From Xiphydria camelus (Eukaryota > Arthropoda > Insecta > Hymenoptera > Xiphydriidae), in assembly GCA_963678675.1 (NCBI GenBank), contig OY783193.1:36432430-36496429 (forward strand): DNA of 64,000 nucleotides. Reading direction: 5' to 3'. How positions within the stretch are numbered: position 1 is the stretch's first letter; every line of letters starts with the position of its first letter. Below, piece after piece: positions 10,366 to 22,345 of the stretch. The position numbers and the translations under genes were made by a program. The notes beneath the pieces were generated by a model, which was given only the letters and a program-made list of their open reading frames with translations, did not search any database and was not told the origin of the DNA.

Positions 10366-10695
10366 AGTGAGGATTGTTGTCCTGACGTGACAACTCGCCA
10401 TGTATACGTTATTCCGAGTCACACGTACGCGTATGTAGAGCAACGGACAGAGCACCGTGGAATCATCGCCGAAGGCGACGCCCTCGTCGAGGACGTCGCT
10501 GCTACACCGCTACCGGAGACACTGCGGGCTATGCACTTCGCATACGTAATTTCGAAGCCCACTAATCGTCATGCACGGCCGAACCGCGATGCGCGTGGGC
10601 CCTCGCTGTGCACGAAACGTTCGTCTAATGGGCTACGTTGCCACGGCTATTACTAGGGACCATTAGGGATTGGCTCATGGGACTGGCGTCTAGCT

Positions 10696-10697
<2 letters not shown>

Positions 10698-10748
<51 letters not shown>
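10698..10748 (+). repeat. (AG)n microsatellite
   Basis: A perfect dinucleotide run of about 25 AG units within CpG-rich DNA. Such GAGA tracts can bind GAGA-type factors in insects. Here that is only a possibility. Confidence 0.95.
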
Positions 10749-10750
<2 letters not shown>

Positions 10751-11311
10751 TCCCGTGCGTATTTAGTTTCTAATCCACATCTCTCGCGTCCGCGTCTCGA
10801 CAGCCGATGTGGAAATGGGCGTGTCCGCTTCGGTGGCGCGCGGAAAGAGAGTTGTCAGCCAGCTGGGCTGTCGCGGTATTGCGCAATATTAAAATTGCAG
10901 TGGCAACCATTACATTACCGTCGTCGAAGCCGCAATGTCAAGTCATTATCGACGCGGTGGGCGCTATCGACGAGCGAGCAATAATTATCGCACTTCTAAT
11001 GTAGAGCAGTAAGTTATTCTCGTGGCAATTTAAATATTATCTCTTTTGCGATAAAATTTCTACGAATTTTAATTATCAACATTTAAACGGTACCTGATTG
11101 TCAAGTTGGCGATATTTTTTTTGCACTCTCATTTTTAACGCAATTAACCGGCCGAAGTTTTAACACACTTCGATAGGTACCAACATTTTTGTGCGAATTA
11201 GTGAAATCAAAACATTTGTATTTCATATATTCCTAACTTACGTAACTATGAAATGAAATGTAGCATTTATTATTAGTATGACCATATCCTATTTTATGTA
11301 ATATTTCAATT

Positions 11312-11415
11312 CCCAAGTGGAAAAGTTTTATATATTTTGTATATGATCCATATGTGTATTTGGTTATATATAGATTATATATAAATATGTATGATTTCTG
11401 TATTAACGATATATT
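11312..11415. repeat. CCCAGGCGG MITE fragment
   Basis: The left end CCCAAGTGGAAAAGTTTTAT plus TATATTTTGTATATGATCC and TTTGGTTATATATAGATTAT match the family. No right terminus is found. Confidence 0.7.
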
Positions 11416-12411
11416 TCTTACGATGAAATCACGTTTGAACATTTTTTAAAGACTTTATAAAGCTTTTATCGAAATTAACGAATTCTTCTAAATATTTATA
11501 TCCTTGTAAAAATTAGTAGAATGGACACATTGTTTTCAAGGGGTTTTATAATGAAAAACTGAAAGATAATTGCGAGAAATTGCCGACTCTACCCCAGAAA
11601 GAAGTAAAGTGTTAATTAAGGTGATCATACTAATAATAAATGGTAAATTCAATTTCATATAAATTAGAACTGTATGAAATAGACATCTCTTAACGTCGTT
11701 TATTTCCACAAAAATATACACATTTTTTTGTACATCGAAATGTTATCTTCGAGGAAGTATCGTATCGACTCGGGGCTCTGGGGTTCACGGATAACGAGAT
11801 AATCGCGACTAAAGTGGCCACATTGGGAGGTGTGACGTCGGTTGCTGTTGTTGTTTCCCGGCTCGGGTAGTTGCGACGTCATTTCACACATACGTTCCGG
11901 ATCGAATTTCACGCCGCGTTAATCCGCTGCGTTGAATTTTACGCCGGGTTCGTCGCGCGGAGAATTAGCCGTGTACTTGGCAATTTGGCTTTTTGAACCG
12001 CGTATACAGTATAGGTATAGTTTCCGTCGCAGATAACGGTAGTAGAGTTAAGAGAGAGAGAGAGAGAGAGAAGAGACCGCGTCGGAATGAATTTCAAGCC
12101 TCGAGGAATTAGATATACGTTGGCTCTCGTTGTCACTCCGCACAATCGGAATACACCTGTTCGATCGTGGCTCCTTCATATGTGTAGAGCCATTGAAATG
12201 CACGTCGAGTCTCTTCGTCATAAGTCATAATCACGCCGTGCCTACATACTCCTCATCGGCTTTACGACCTGAATTAATAAGCCGAGCCGACGAGCGTTCG
12301 CGCCGGCTACTGTACCTGCAGCGCGTGCACGTGCATACGGATATATCTGTGCACTCGTGCCGTCGATAAAATAACAAGCGTTGTTGTCAGATGGACACGT
12401 CCGCTTCTCGA
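11416..12411. other. Stretch with a hairpin fragment and an AG run
   Basis: GGTTCACGGATAACGAGATA (about 11781) is an isolated arm of the TTATCTC hairpin family. A short (AG)n occurs near 12053-12070. No supportable exon is seen. Confidence 0.5.
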
Positions 12412-12560
12412 TAGGGATTATCTCGTTTACTGTGGATTTTTCGAACATATCGATATGGGACTTATTTGTAGGTCAGGGTATGATCTTCAAAAAATGTTCT
12501 ATGGGCTTTAGCTAAATATTGACGGGCGACGATATAATCGCGATTGAAGTGGGATGTGAT
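12412..12560. repeat. TTATCTC hairpin MITE, copy 4
   Basis: GGATTATCTCGTTTACTGTG pairs with ACGATATAATCGCGATTG. The middle has GATCTTCAAAAAATGTTC. It is diverged from the other copies. Confidence 0.65.
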
Positions 12561-13455
12561 TATTTTGATATTGACTAGCTTTGATTTTTATCGTAAAACA
12601 GGGCTGCTTTATTTCTATGGGAGTTGCTTCAGACTACAGGAAAAATATATGCGTTACAGAATCATTTGGCGATCATTGCCATAGGTAATGCGGATGATTT
12701 TTATCGTGAAATCGTAGAATCCACGATCTCAAATATTAGAATGCTCATAAACGCTTTTGTAACTCTGTTTCGTATGATTCAAAGCGACCAAATTTTATGG
12801 ACGACGTATAATAATTGTTTACAAAACATCAATGTGTGAAGCTTATTTGTAGTCAATTGTTTCAATCGATCTCGTCACGAAAATTCATTTTCTTCATGTT
12901 TGAAAGCGTCGACTACTTGTGTCACCTCAATATAACTCCTACTGTTTCTCTCCGTACAAAACTCGCAGAGATACTTGATGAGAATTATAATACAATCGTC
13001 ATTGTGGTATCATAACGCCACTTTATGGTTTCCTGCTGCAAACAATTCATAATGCCCAACCGCGGCAACGCTCGGGGCACGCCCCCGTAACATTTTCCAC
13101 TTGTAAGATAACGTACCTACTCTCCGTAGGAACAAAATAGCCCCATTTTTCACGACGTACCCATATATATGTAGCGGTCGCGCGCTGATTCGTGCACGCA
13201 CGGCGAAATTACATATTTTCGCCTTCCCCGAGGAGGCGCGCGCGCGCGTTAGCGAGCGTAGATTGGAATTAGCCGGTCGTTCTTTCGAGAAGGGAATCTA
13301 ATTAGACGTTGATTAGGGTTTGTTAGGCGTTCCGTGAGGCTTCTGGAGGGACGGGCAAGGGGAGGGGTAATCTCTTCGGAGCTAGGAAGATTTTTTTAAA
13401 CTAATTTAAACGATGTGCGACTCGTGATCTCGCTATGTATATATATGTACATATG
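12561..13455. other. Stretch without a recognised gene
   Basis: Open frames at 12624-12839 and 12815-13015 (+) are AT-rich and lack motifs. The CpG-rich part at 13010-13330 has no coherent exon. Confidence 0.45.
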
Positions 13456-13870
13456 ACTGTAGTTAAAGCGTAAGTTCAATATCGATTATTTCCAAAGCAG
13501 TTGGAGATATCGAAAGAAAGTTTAAACAAACAATGTTTATCTGTGTCTTTACTACAAAAACCGTGCTCTTGATCTTTCACGTATCTCCACTGCGTTTCGA
13601 GATAATCGCCTTCAAAGTTCAACGGAAAACTGGGGCATTTATCTCACTTTTAACTGTACATGTAACTGCAATTCAAGCGCAAGTTCAGTATCGATTATCT
13701 CAAAGACAGTTAGAGATATCGAAAAAAAGTTTAAACAAAAAATGTTTATCTGTGTCTTTACTACAAAAACCGTGCTCTTGATTTTTTACGCATCTCCACT
13801 GCGTTTTGAGATAATCGCCTTCAAAGTTCAACGAAAAACTGGGGCGTTCATTTCACTTTTACCCTAGACG
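13456..13870. repeat. Two-copy tandem repeat, period about 209 bp
   Basis: GTAAGTTCAATATCGATTAT at 13470 and GCAAGTTCAGTATCGATTAT at 13679 begin two highly similar units. Both carry AAAGTTTAAACAAA, TGTTTATCTGTGTCTTTACT, ACAAAAACCGTGCTCTTGAT, TCTCCACTGCGTTT and GATAATCGCCTTCAAAGTTC. Diverged single units lie at 24990-25170 and 57705-57900. High identity suggests a recent duplication of a transposon-like unit. Confidence 0.9.
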
Positions 13871-13959
13871 TGTACGCGTAACTACAGTTCTACGAAGATT
13901 TCTTAATCGCATTCGCGAATATTGTATATATTTTTCCAAGTCTGTATTCGTTTCCCACG

Positions 13960-14300
13960 CCGGAGTTTTCGCGGTCGAAGAGCTGAGCTGCAGGATGTAT
14001 ACGCTGCGGGTGCATGAGTAACGGCGGCTCTATTGTGCAATTCCGCGTTGCACGGCGACGAGGACGAGGTCACGATTATGTGCCGCGACGACAGTCGTCC
14101 GCTCGTCGCAATCCCGCCTCGGTCCCTGACGCGTTCGCCCCGCGCGGCTCGTTGTATTTCGTTTTCCGGGAAAATCGCGAGCGGCGACACTTGGGAAATC
14201 GCGTCGCGTGCGCGGTGGCTTTCCAAAAATTGTGACCGTGAAGACGAGTTGCGCAAAGCGGCCCGATCTCAGTCTGCCTTTGCTGAACTAGAAATACACG
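13960..14300. other. CpG-rich block, several frames open
   Basis: Open frames exist on both strands (13903-14256 -, 14033-14386 +, 14076-14333 -). Simultaneous openness argues for low stop density rather than a gene. Confidence 0.5.
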
Positions 14301-14407
14301 CAAGCGTGTCGATGAAAATAATGTCGAATTCAATGAAAATTTTCGTTCACATAGGCACGTACCTTTGTTTGATCGTATTTGTGTAATTTACGCAGACTCC
14401 GTAATTA

Positions 14408-14618
14408 TATTGAGAAAAATAATTAGGTTAGAATGACAGAACGACTCTAGTTAAAGACGCTCAGTTATTGTAACTAAAGTACTGGTCAGTTGAATAAAAT
14501 ATTTAGTTATTCTAACCAATTGTTCAGTTACTTTAATCGAAAAGTGGTAAATCTCACCGAATCGTTTCGTAGTCGTTTCCAAGATTTTGATCAAATTGAC
14601 CAAATTTCTTTCTCAGTA
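14408..14618. mobile_element. CACTGAGAAAAATAA-family MITE, copy 1
   Basis: The left end ATTGAGAAAAATAATTAGG pairs with AAATTTCTTTCTCAGT near 14617. The interior has reiterated AGTTA-TTCTAACC motifs and ATTTTGATCAAATTGACC. Related to 15649 and 55079. Ends are slightly degraded. Confidence 0.75.
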
Positions 14619-14619
14619 C

Positions 14620-14769
14620 CTACAATATACTTGTTTTAAATAAATGCGGTAACTGAATATTTCTGAATATACGCAGTAATTGCGAATATTTACTTGATCC
14701 AATAAAATGTTTATTTCGCCATATTCAAACAAACCTTTATTAACCACTAATAAACCGTCTTCTCGGTAC
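14620..14769. repeat. ACCGAGAGAATAG-family MITE, right half
   Basis: ATAAAATGTTTATTTCGCCA, ATATTCAAACAAACC and CTAATAAACCGTCTTCTCGG match the right half of the intact copy at 63308-63555. It abuts the preceding element directly. Confidence 0.7.
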
Positions 14770-14779
14770 AGCAACGGAA

Positions 14780-15410
14780 TAATCGTGGAGCACCGCCTAT
14801 ACAGAGCCGCGCGCGCTCGTGAAAACGAAGCGTCGGAAACGGCGGCGCAGAATCCCTGGAAAAGTGTGGGAACGATGACTTTCCGCGCGGGAGGCAACGG
14901 AGGCAATACAGGCCAGGGACGCGCGCGTCACGCGCAATCGAAGGCGACGAGGATGTGCGTCGTCGCTCGGAAGGAAACTTTTATGTCGCGCCGCATGGCG
15001 CGCTTCCCTCCTATGCGTCTGCCTTCCTCGTGCACCTAGTTTTTCTTTATTCGGTACTGCAGCCGGGGTGTTGTATACGCCGTGCCCGTGTCCTCGTATC
15101 TCGCCTTATCGGTCCCTGCCACGGACTGCCGCCGACACTCGCCGCTCTGGTGTACGTGCATGCTTACGTGTGCGCATCGTCGGAAGAGGGCGTTGCTCCG
15201 AAAACATCTTGGCACGCCGAGGAAGTCAGCGCGCGCAGGTGGACCCTCACGAATATTCTCTCGCGGCACCTCCATCGCGACAGCGCACGCGTGTGCTATA
15301 CTCGCGCGTGTATCGAGGTGCGCGCGAGTCGAACGCGTGCGTCGCGTCACATATACACAGGAGCGTGCAATAATTTATGGGATGAGGACGTAAATTGCAC
15401 GCTACTTTGA
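14780..15410. other. CpG-rich block, no gene resolved
   Basis: Strongly CpG-rich with up to four overlapping open frames (for example 14955-15410 +, 15036-15350 -). Products are Arg/Ser/Ala/Cys-rich and lack motifs, as expected of GC-rich non-coding DNA. It could be a regulatory island. Confidence 0.5.
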
Positions 15411-15534
15411 GCATCTATGCAGCGGTGCACACGTGTAGGTGGGTGTTTCGCAAACATCGCGTAAATTTATGGTGTTGCTCGTTATAGGATTACCCATGGG
15501 TGGGGATGTCTAAATTTGACCGGTGATGTTGAAT

Positions 15535-15648
15535 TTGGTCAAAATACTCGCGAGTCGAAATTTTAGACTCGCTCTTTTAGGCTTGTGGTAGGTCGATTTT
15601 CTATTGTATTGAGATCCTGTTTCTCGAGCCTAAAATGGTCCATTACTG
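15535..15648. repeat. Dispersed repeat shared with 3530-3640
   Basis: CGCGAGTCGAAATTTTAGAC, TGTGGTAGGTCGATTTTCTA and AAAATGGTCCATTACTG parallel the copy at 3530. A CACTGAGAAAAATAA-family element follows immediately at 15649. Confidence 0.6.
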
Positions 15649-15898
15649 CACCGAGAAAAATAACTTGGTCAGTTTGACCAAAATCCTGGAGACGATGACC
15701 AAACCGTTTGATGAATTATGGATATTCCACCTGTTTTGTCGTATTGACCACTTTTTGGTGAGAATGACTGAACGTTTCGTTGGAATTACTAAATATTCGA
15801 TTAGAATAACTTGATATTTGGTTCAATTGTCCGGTATTTTGGTTAGAATGACTAAACGCGTTTAACTAGATGCGTTTTGTCATTTTAACCTAATTATT
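15649..15898. mobile_element. CACTGAGAAAAATAA-family MITE, copy 2
   Basis: The left end CACCGAGAAAAATAACTTGG is followed by AAATCCTGGAGACGATGACC and AAACCGTTTG, as at 55079. The right side has GCGTTTTGTCATTTTAACC and then loses the terminal CTCAGTG. Confidence 0.75.
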
Positions 15899-16019
15899 TA
15901 AATACAGACACAGAAAATGATTTTTATAGTGCAAAATGAATTTTACGAGCAGCGACGTTGCATTGTACAAATAGGTCTGAATTCGACTTCCTTAAATGAG
16001 TGCACTTCCAGCGAATAAA

Positions 16020-16580
16020 TGCAATTTGCCCTTTAACGCTATCGCTCGCAGTTCGGCGCGCATAGTCTACCTCTTCTCGTGCCTCGTGTGTCGCACATAT
16101 TTGCCGCTTTTGAAAGCAAGGGCGTAGAAGGCTCTCGGACATTGTTGACTAAGGCGAAGCGAGGCGGCGATGGAGCGTGCCTTTGTTGTTAATTAAGCAA
16201 GAACTCCGAGGCGAGCTCGCGGAGGTTTCTAATTACCAAAGTCGAAGTTCGTGGCACGATCCGCGAGTCCAAGCAGCCGAGTAGTACAGGTTCGCCACTC
16301 GCGCTCCCTTATAGGCGCGGAAACTTTCGATCGGAACACGCGCGTGCGATTCGACGAGTGAAATCTCTCTTTCACTCTCCCGGTCGGGAGAACGTATTTC
16401 TTTCCCCGAAGCGCGCTGCAAGTCGGCGGAAAAAAAATGGATTGATCCGACCGTTAGAGGATAGAAGTGGCGCGGGGAAAATGTTTAATTGCCCCTGAAA
16501 GAAGTGCTGGAAAATTTTCTCTTGCGCGATTCGAGCCGATCGATGTACAGTCCGACCTCCCACGGGGACCGCTTTACTGC
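16020..16580. other. CpG-rich block, no gene resolved
   Basis: Short open frames on both strands with no motif. No confident splice-bounded exon. Confidence 0.45.
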
Positions 16581-16724
16581 TTACCCGTATTTACATTATT
16601 CCGTGTTTCTGAACCATGATTACCGTACGTTAAAGAATCGAATTACACGAATCTCAGTGCAGTTTCTAATTTCTTGATTTTTCATTTTCTTCATTTTATA
16701 GCGAACCGAACGATAATTTTTCTA

Positions 16725-16850
16725 TACCAAGTTACCTCAACTGAATGGTAGTTACTGTAATTACATATTTGTTGAGATAACTGTTTATCCAGTTGGCCGC
16801 CCGAAAGATTGTAGTTTGGAAATTTTAGTTTACTTCTCCAAGTAATATTA
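16725..16850. repeat. Repeat related to 4560 and 52120
   Basis: ACATATTTGTTGAGATAACT and CCAGTTGGCCGCCCG match TTTGTTGAAATAACTATATA and GTTGGCCGCACGTGACCTC at 52170-52210. Single partial copy. Confidence 0.6.
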
Positions 16851-18949
16851 GATATACGTAGTGATAATGATAAAATGCAACCATTTCAATTTTTTTAATA
16901 GAAAAAATCATTCGCTTAATTAACTTTATTTTTATGAAGTTAAGTAGATGAACTTCACCATTCGAAAGTCAAAAAGTGGTGTGGCATGCAGTTGGGATTA
17001 GATGGGTGCACATAAGACCATATGGCAATTGCCATTTAGCGCGTGATATCACGTGTTGAAATCCCCGTACCCACGCGGCTCGCTGCGGGGCCTTACTTTT
17101 TTTTTTAATCAGCATCGCGATCATTTGAATTTCATTAGGGACGGAAGAATCGGGAACTCCGCGGTACCGTTGCCTCGACGGTATTTTAATTGAGGCGTAC
17201 TTATCGCCGTGCTCCAGAAGTAAAAAAGGAACGCGAAACGGCTCGCAGTTCGCACGCTAATTCTCTTTTTTTCTGTGGGTCCGACAATCGTAGCTTGTTG
17301 GCTGCCTCTTCTCGCTGTTTTTCTTCGTTTCTCTCTTTTTTTTCTTTTATAAGTAAATTCTCTCCATTCTATTTGATACGACTGACTCAGAATTGAAATG
17401 GGTCGAGTTCCGCGTTTTATATGCTATCGCTATAGACGCTATAATCACCTTCGTTTACCAAAATTATCGTTCAGTTCGCTGTAAAATGAAGAAAATAAAA
17501 AATCAAGAAATTAGAAACTTGCTATAAGACTCGTGTAATTTTGTTCTTGCATTTTTTAATTAAATGATCCTGCCGGAAGTGTAATTGTACTTATAGGAGC
17601 GATTCATTTTTTTTTCCTTCAAGTTTAGCAATATATTTTATTACGAATAAAAGTAATATACGGGTGCTTCTTGCGATGATAGTACTTTTAAGAATACCAG
17701 CTTGTGGCGCGAGAAATTTAAGCCTGGATACTATTACAAAAAGAAATAATAAATCGTTCTACCAGAAACTATATATTTTTCTTGTTTTTTCTTAACAATT
17801 TTTGTATTTTACGTACAAAAGCAAATATATTAATCCTTATATTTAAGGGACAATATTATGAGTAGTGGAATAATACTTCCGAGCAATAATCTATTTTTCG
17901 TAACACCTTATATGATCTTAAAAAATCAAAATGTATATGAATCTTATATTTCTTTTATTCCCTGCTTTTTATTCTCTTCGTAATATCGAAAGCCTTTATT
18001 TCATACATATAAACCATTATCGTTAATTCAATTGCCACGAACTGAGGTAATTTGCATTTCGATTGCGAAGAATCTGCATCAAATTTTCTTGAAGGATGAA
18101 CAACTCGTTTCGCCCTGCGAGTACAAGCAATATATGTATGTGTAATCCACTTTAGTCCTGAGACACTCGTACAGTATAAGTACAGGTCCAACCATATCGG
18201 TAAAAGCTCCTTTAAAATGCACTGCAACGATGCAATGCACTCTCTGAAAGACATTCGTCGCGAGTCCATATTCTTCCGCGCACGTCGTAAAAGAAGTAGC
18301 GATACACAGAGCAGTTGCATGTTTTCTGATAATACACCGCGAAAGTGCCGGGTGCATCGAGTTGGATTCGTGGTGTATTCTCCGAGAGTGCACTATGCAC
18401 GGGCACGTAGCAGTCAAATCGAATTTGCTGCGCGATACGTTTGGTGCTCTCAAGGAGATGTAATTCTTGGGTCAAAGTAACAAAAATTCTTCCTCTCCCT
18501 CTCTCTGTCCATTTTTTCCTTTCATCGAATTTATCTTCGACTGTACGGAATGCGTCGAAGCTCATAATGCACAATCCGTGTCGAAGATCAACGTAGACGA
18601 AGTGTCGGGCGATCCTCGCGCGTCCTGTGGTTCGTTATCGGGCTTATCATATTGCTTGGCTTTTAAGCCTGTGGTTTTGTTGAGAAAATGTTTGATCCGT
18701 CGTACTTACCTCCCGTTAAAAATGACGCATTTTCAACTCAGATATCTATTACTCACATAATGATATTTGTCACTTATAGGATAAGGATACTCATGCATAG
18801 AATAGATTAGTTAGCTGACGATTTTAAGTGATTTGAATTTTTCCATAAAATCGTCATATCGTGATGCGTTTATTCTATAAAAGCGTCATGAAAAATACAT
18901 ATCAGGAGTCATCGAACACTTACTGATACCACAGCGCGATGCATGGATA
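16851..18949. other. Long stretch without a recognised gene
   Basis: AT-rich with a T-rich block (17270-17350). Three overlapping - strand open frames lie between 18079 and 18574. The longest has an ATG at 18565 and 118 codons, but the overlap and lack of motifs make chance likely. A donor-like GGAG|GTAAGT on the - strand near 18711 has stops in all frames before it. Confidence 0.45.
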
Positions 18950-19095
18950 TTCAATTTCAATTATCTCCCTTCCCGCGAACTTTTCGGCTATATTACTATA
19001 GAACTTTTTTGTAGATCTGGACATCACCTTCAAAAAAGCTCTATATCATTTTCGACCCAAAGCCTTCAGGTAAAGAGATAATCGAATTTATACGT
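18950..19095. repeat. TTATCTC hairpin MITE, copy 5
   Basis: TTTCAATTATCTCCCTTCC pairs with GGTAAAGAGATAATCGAAT. The middle has AGAACTTTTTTGTAGATCTG and CACCTTCAAAAAAGCTCTAT, itself a hairpin. Confidence 0.8.
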
Positions 19096-19199
19096 CAATG
19101 CAAACGATACTGCCACGCCTCCTTCCTTTCTCTCCCAAATATTTAGCAACCGTCGTTAAATTAATACAAAAAACGATAAAACAAGCTCAATAGGGGCTC

Positions 19200-20050
19200 C
19201 AGTCGTACTGAATCCGCAACGAGCTCCAACATCCAAACCAGATCTCCCTGCTTTACGACGAGTGATGCGGTGTAGGGAAAGTGTGCAGCAGTCGAGCCAG
19301 CTTCTATCGCTCGCGTGCTGCACTCTGCGAGTAGACGTCCGAACGAGTAATAATCATTTACGAGGCGTATTCCCGGCGACGCGGCTATAATCCGCGCGAG
19401 TCCAGTTTGGTAATATGCAAATGACGCGTCGGGGGAACAATGGTGCTCATTGTCGCACCGACGAATCGGGAGTCGCGGCGCGGTCGCGTTTCACACATTG
19501 CGAAACGAGACGCGTCCCGCCGAAAGACAATCGCGCGCGAGCGCGGTGGGAGTGTCGCGCTGCAGGCTGCCACGTGCGTGTGCGTGTGCAAATCGCGTAT
19601 ACGCGGAACGACGATGCGTACGGGCGATAGACGCACTTTTTTCCTCGCTTCTGCGTGATTATGCGAGCCGTTTAGATACGTATACCCCCACGCGTGTGCG
19701 CACGGGCGCGCGGTGCACACTTCTTCCCGAGGAAGGGGCGCGCTGTACGCGCCGTTTCGAGGAACTCTGCTCGTTGCGTGACCGCGCGCGGTGCGTCAGT
19801 GACGACGGGCCGTTGGTAATCTGACATAACCTGACCCAACCTAACTCGCACGTGCAGGCGTATACGCTATTATCTGTATCTCCGCTTCCGGATGTTGCTA
19901 TGCAGGATACAGTTTGCAAAAGAGCGTCGATGTAATGTATTCTCGTCCTACGCATCGTTCGAACAGACGGCTGCACGTTTTTCTTCGCGCTCCTTTGAAA
20001 TCCGCAGAACGTGGCGACGTATCCGGGTGGTTAGTGTCGATTCTTTTTAT
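19200..20050. other. CpG-rich block, no gene resolved
   Basis: One of the longest CpG-dense stretches. Five long frames overlap (19385-19720 -, 19415-19630 +, 19440-19658 +, 19450-19824 +, 19659-19976 -). That is incompatible with one real exon and typical of low stop density. Regulatory function possible but unproven. Confidence 0.5.
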
Positions 20051-20497
20051 GTAGGCTCTAAACAAATTTGTATTAGATTTAATATCGCGTTAATGATGTC
20101 ATCAGATCGTATCCGTCGAAAAGTGCCTTTATGAAGCCAAAAGGACGTGTTTAACAATTTTTTTTATTCGTCCAAACTTATCTAAATATGAATAAATAAA
20201 ATGGAACAGAGAATTTGAGACTTAAAAGTAAAACAACGCGTGAGATATCGATACGACCTTTTGACATTAAGTTTCTTAAAACTCACGAAAATTAATGCCG
20301 TGTAAGGGCGTATTGGTCATATCCCGGTGTGCTTTTCTTTCTTTAGTTTTTCAATTTTATATTTTCCCAGTCTTGAACCTTTTTTGCGTAATTCTATCAG
20401 CTGCTAAAACAATTTCGTCACAAGCCGTTTTAGCTTTTGTAATGCCAAAAGGGCGTAAAGTGGCATGTACGATCTTTTGACATTAGTGACGCGATGT

Positions 20498-20680
20498 AAT
20501 TGTATATAAAGCCTTTATTTAATACGCGATTATGTAAATTAATTTATTCCATTACGAAATTTATAAGAAAAATTTCCTTAGGAAATATATTAATTTGCAT
20601 AATCACGTATTGGAAAAAAGCTTTATATAAAAGTACGTTAAAAATGCAAATTTTGTTTACAGCAGTTTATCGTTCGAGGC
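20498..20680. repeat. AATACGTG-family foldback element, copy 1
   Basis: TATAAAGCCTTTATTTAATA pairs with TATTGGAAAAAAGCTTTATA. The inner TTATAAGAAAAATTTCC and the outer ACAGCAG side match 34434-34672 and 45587-45800. Confidence 0.8.
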
Positions 20681-20879
20681 TCCGAGTCAAAGACAAAATA
20701 GCTGATCATACAGATCCGATAAATCTTATATTCGTTGCCGTTATCGCCTCGAATATATGAGCTATAAACACGATTTTCTGAACTTTTTTACATGCCTATT
20801 TTTTGAACAAATAAAATTATATACTCACAATCAGCGGCTTAGCAAGCTTCGAACGAGAGATTAAACGGTCACAGTCAGA

Positions 20880-21080
20880 CCTCGCGGTGAATTGTCACGT
20901 AGTCGAGCGAACGAGTAAATGTTTAGTTTAAAACGGATTTATGTACTTTGCGGTCGCGCGGGTCACGGCCGTTCATTTGCAAATAACGCGACGCGGCGCG
21001 ACGAGACTCATCGACGTTACGTATCGCGAGGATATCCGTCGCGGCGTCCGTCCTTCTAGCGTCGCGATGAGACGCAGATA
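20880..21080. other. CpG-rich block
   Basis: Short GC-rich stretch of CGCGACGCGGCGCGACG type. No open frame with protein-like content. Confidence 0.45.
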
Positions 21081-21082
21081 TG

Positions 21083-21257
21083 CACAGAGGGAAAAAATTA
21101 GTTAGATCTGCTAAAAATTATTTGTGGGGTGGCAAGTAATTTTTTATTTACATCAATTAAATTTGTTTATACATCAATTTGATATCTCTTCCTTACTGCC
21201 ATGTGTAATAGCATTGATTATAGGGAAGAAATGTTTAATTAATGTGATTATATTGTA
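21083..21257. repeat. Truncated CAGAGAAAA MITE interrupted by another
   Basis: CACAGAGGGAAAAAATTAGT, TAGATCTGCTAAAAATTATT and TGGGGTGGCAAGTAATT follow the intact element at 40953-41204 (read on its - strand). The match stops where an ACCGAGAGAATAG-type element begins at 21258. Confidence 0.7.
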
Positions 21258-21510
21258 TACCGAGAAAATAGTTTATTGGTACCTAGTCATTAAAAATTTG
21301 TTTGACTGTGGCGAAATAAACATTTTATTGGGCCAAATAAATATTCGTTAACTATCGCACTATTCATTTGACGCAATTAAATCCTTTAGAGCAACCGTTT
21401 GAATAAAATGAACATTTTAATAATTTGCATAAATTTTCTTGTTCTAACGAAATATTTATTTCGCCGTATTTGAAATTATATTTATTAATTACTAATGCAC
21501 CATTTCGATG
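21258..21510. mobile_element. ACCGAGAGAATAG-family MITE, copy 2
   Basis: TACCGAGAAAATAGTTTATT opens the element. GGCGAAATAAACATTTTATT and AACGAAATATTTATTTCGCC form the arms. The last bases of the right end are degraded. It appears to have inserted into, or truncated, the element at 21083. Confidence 0.75.
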
Positions 21511-21589
21511 TTAGTTATAATAACTTATAAGAACTTATAATAATTCCAGCTTGAGCATCGTTAACAGTACGCGAATTATTTACACGAAT

Positions 21590-21980
21590 ACACTCGCGTC
21601 ACGTGTTGATGCGCTTCGATTTATTTATCCAGTTTCCGGTTGCATCGGTGCCTCATAACTTCGTCGTGAATCGAACGGCGCAAAGATCGGTTCGTGGAAA
21701 CGGCTTGGCGTTCGCGCGAGCACACACACGCTCTGATTTAATAATTTGGTGACAACGCCGCCGAGAGCGCCCGGAAGTGCCCTCGTTGCCGGGATAATTT
21801 AGTGGCGCGCCGCTCGAGCGGTTAATTTGTGATGCAGATTTCCGCTGCGAGCTTTCTTCCAGATTTCTACGGTGCGTCCGCTTTCGATTTCGTTTCGCTG
21901 TATTCGCGCTCTACGCCGCGGATTCGAATTTTTTCCCTTCGAAGCCTATTTCTTGCAATGGGACGAAAGCGTCCGCCGCT
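21590..21980. other. CpG-rich block, no gene resolved
   Basis: The open frame at 21872-22063 (+) reads into the following hairpin repeat and is not supported as a gene. Confidence 0.45.
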
Positions 21981-21982
21981 TC

Positions 21983-22115
21983 GAGGGTGATTATCTCCTT
22001 AACTGTGAGGTTTTTGGGTGCACTTGTATAGAACTTCTTTGTAGATCGAAGCGTGATCTTTAAAAATGTATTCTTCCAATTTTCACGGGAAGCGCTCGGG
22101 TAACGAGATATTGAA
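21983..22115. repeat. TTATCTC hairpin MITE, copy 6
   Basis: GGTGATTATCTCCTTAACTG pairs with GGTAACGAGATATTG. The middle has GAACTTCTTTGTAGATCG. Confidence 0.7.
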
Positions 22116-22159
22116 CGCGACTGATACGCACTCGAAAACCTTGCTCTATAACTTTACTT

Positions 22160-22345
22160 TGTTTTATATACTTTTATACAAAGCCTTTTTCCAATACGTG
22201 ACTGAAAATTAATATACTCCGCATTTATGTGTGAAAACTAAAACATTTTCTTATAAAATTTCCCTCATAAATTTCATCATCAGGTATTGGATAAAAGCTT
22301 TATATACAATTATATTAAATTTAATATAACTTTTTTTATATCGTA
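22160..22345. repeat. AATACGTG-family foldback element, copy 2
   Basis: CAAAGCCTTTTTCCAATACG pairs with GGTATTGGATAAAAGCTTTA. ATTAATATACTCCGCATTTA and TTATAAAATTTCCCTC are shared with the other copies. Confidence 0.8.

Noticed and set aside
10807..11004. 65-codon + strand frame before an A|GTAAGT site
   Set aside because: A stop precedes the donor, so the two cannot belong to one coding exon in that frame, and the product has no motif.
18079..18574. Three overlapping - strand frames of about 120 codons
   Set aside because: Only one could be real, none has a recognisable motif, and no splice or promoter context separates them.
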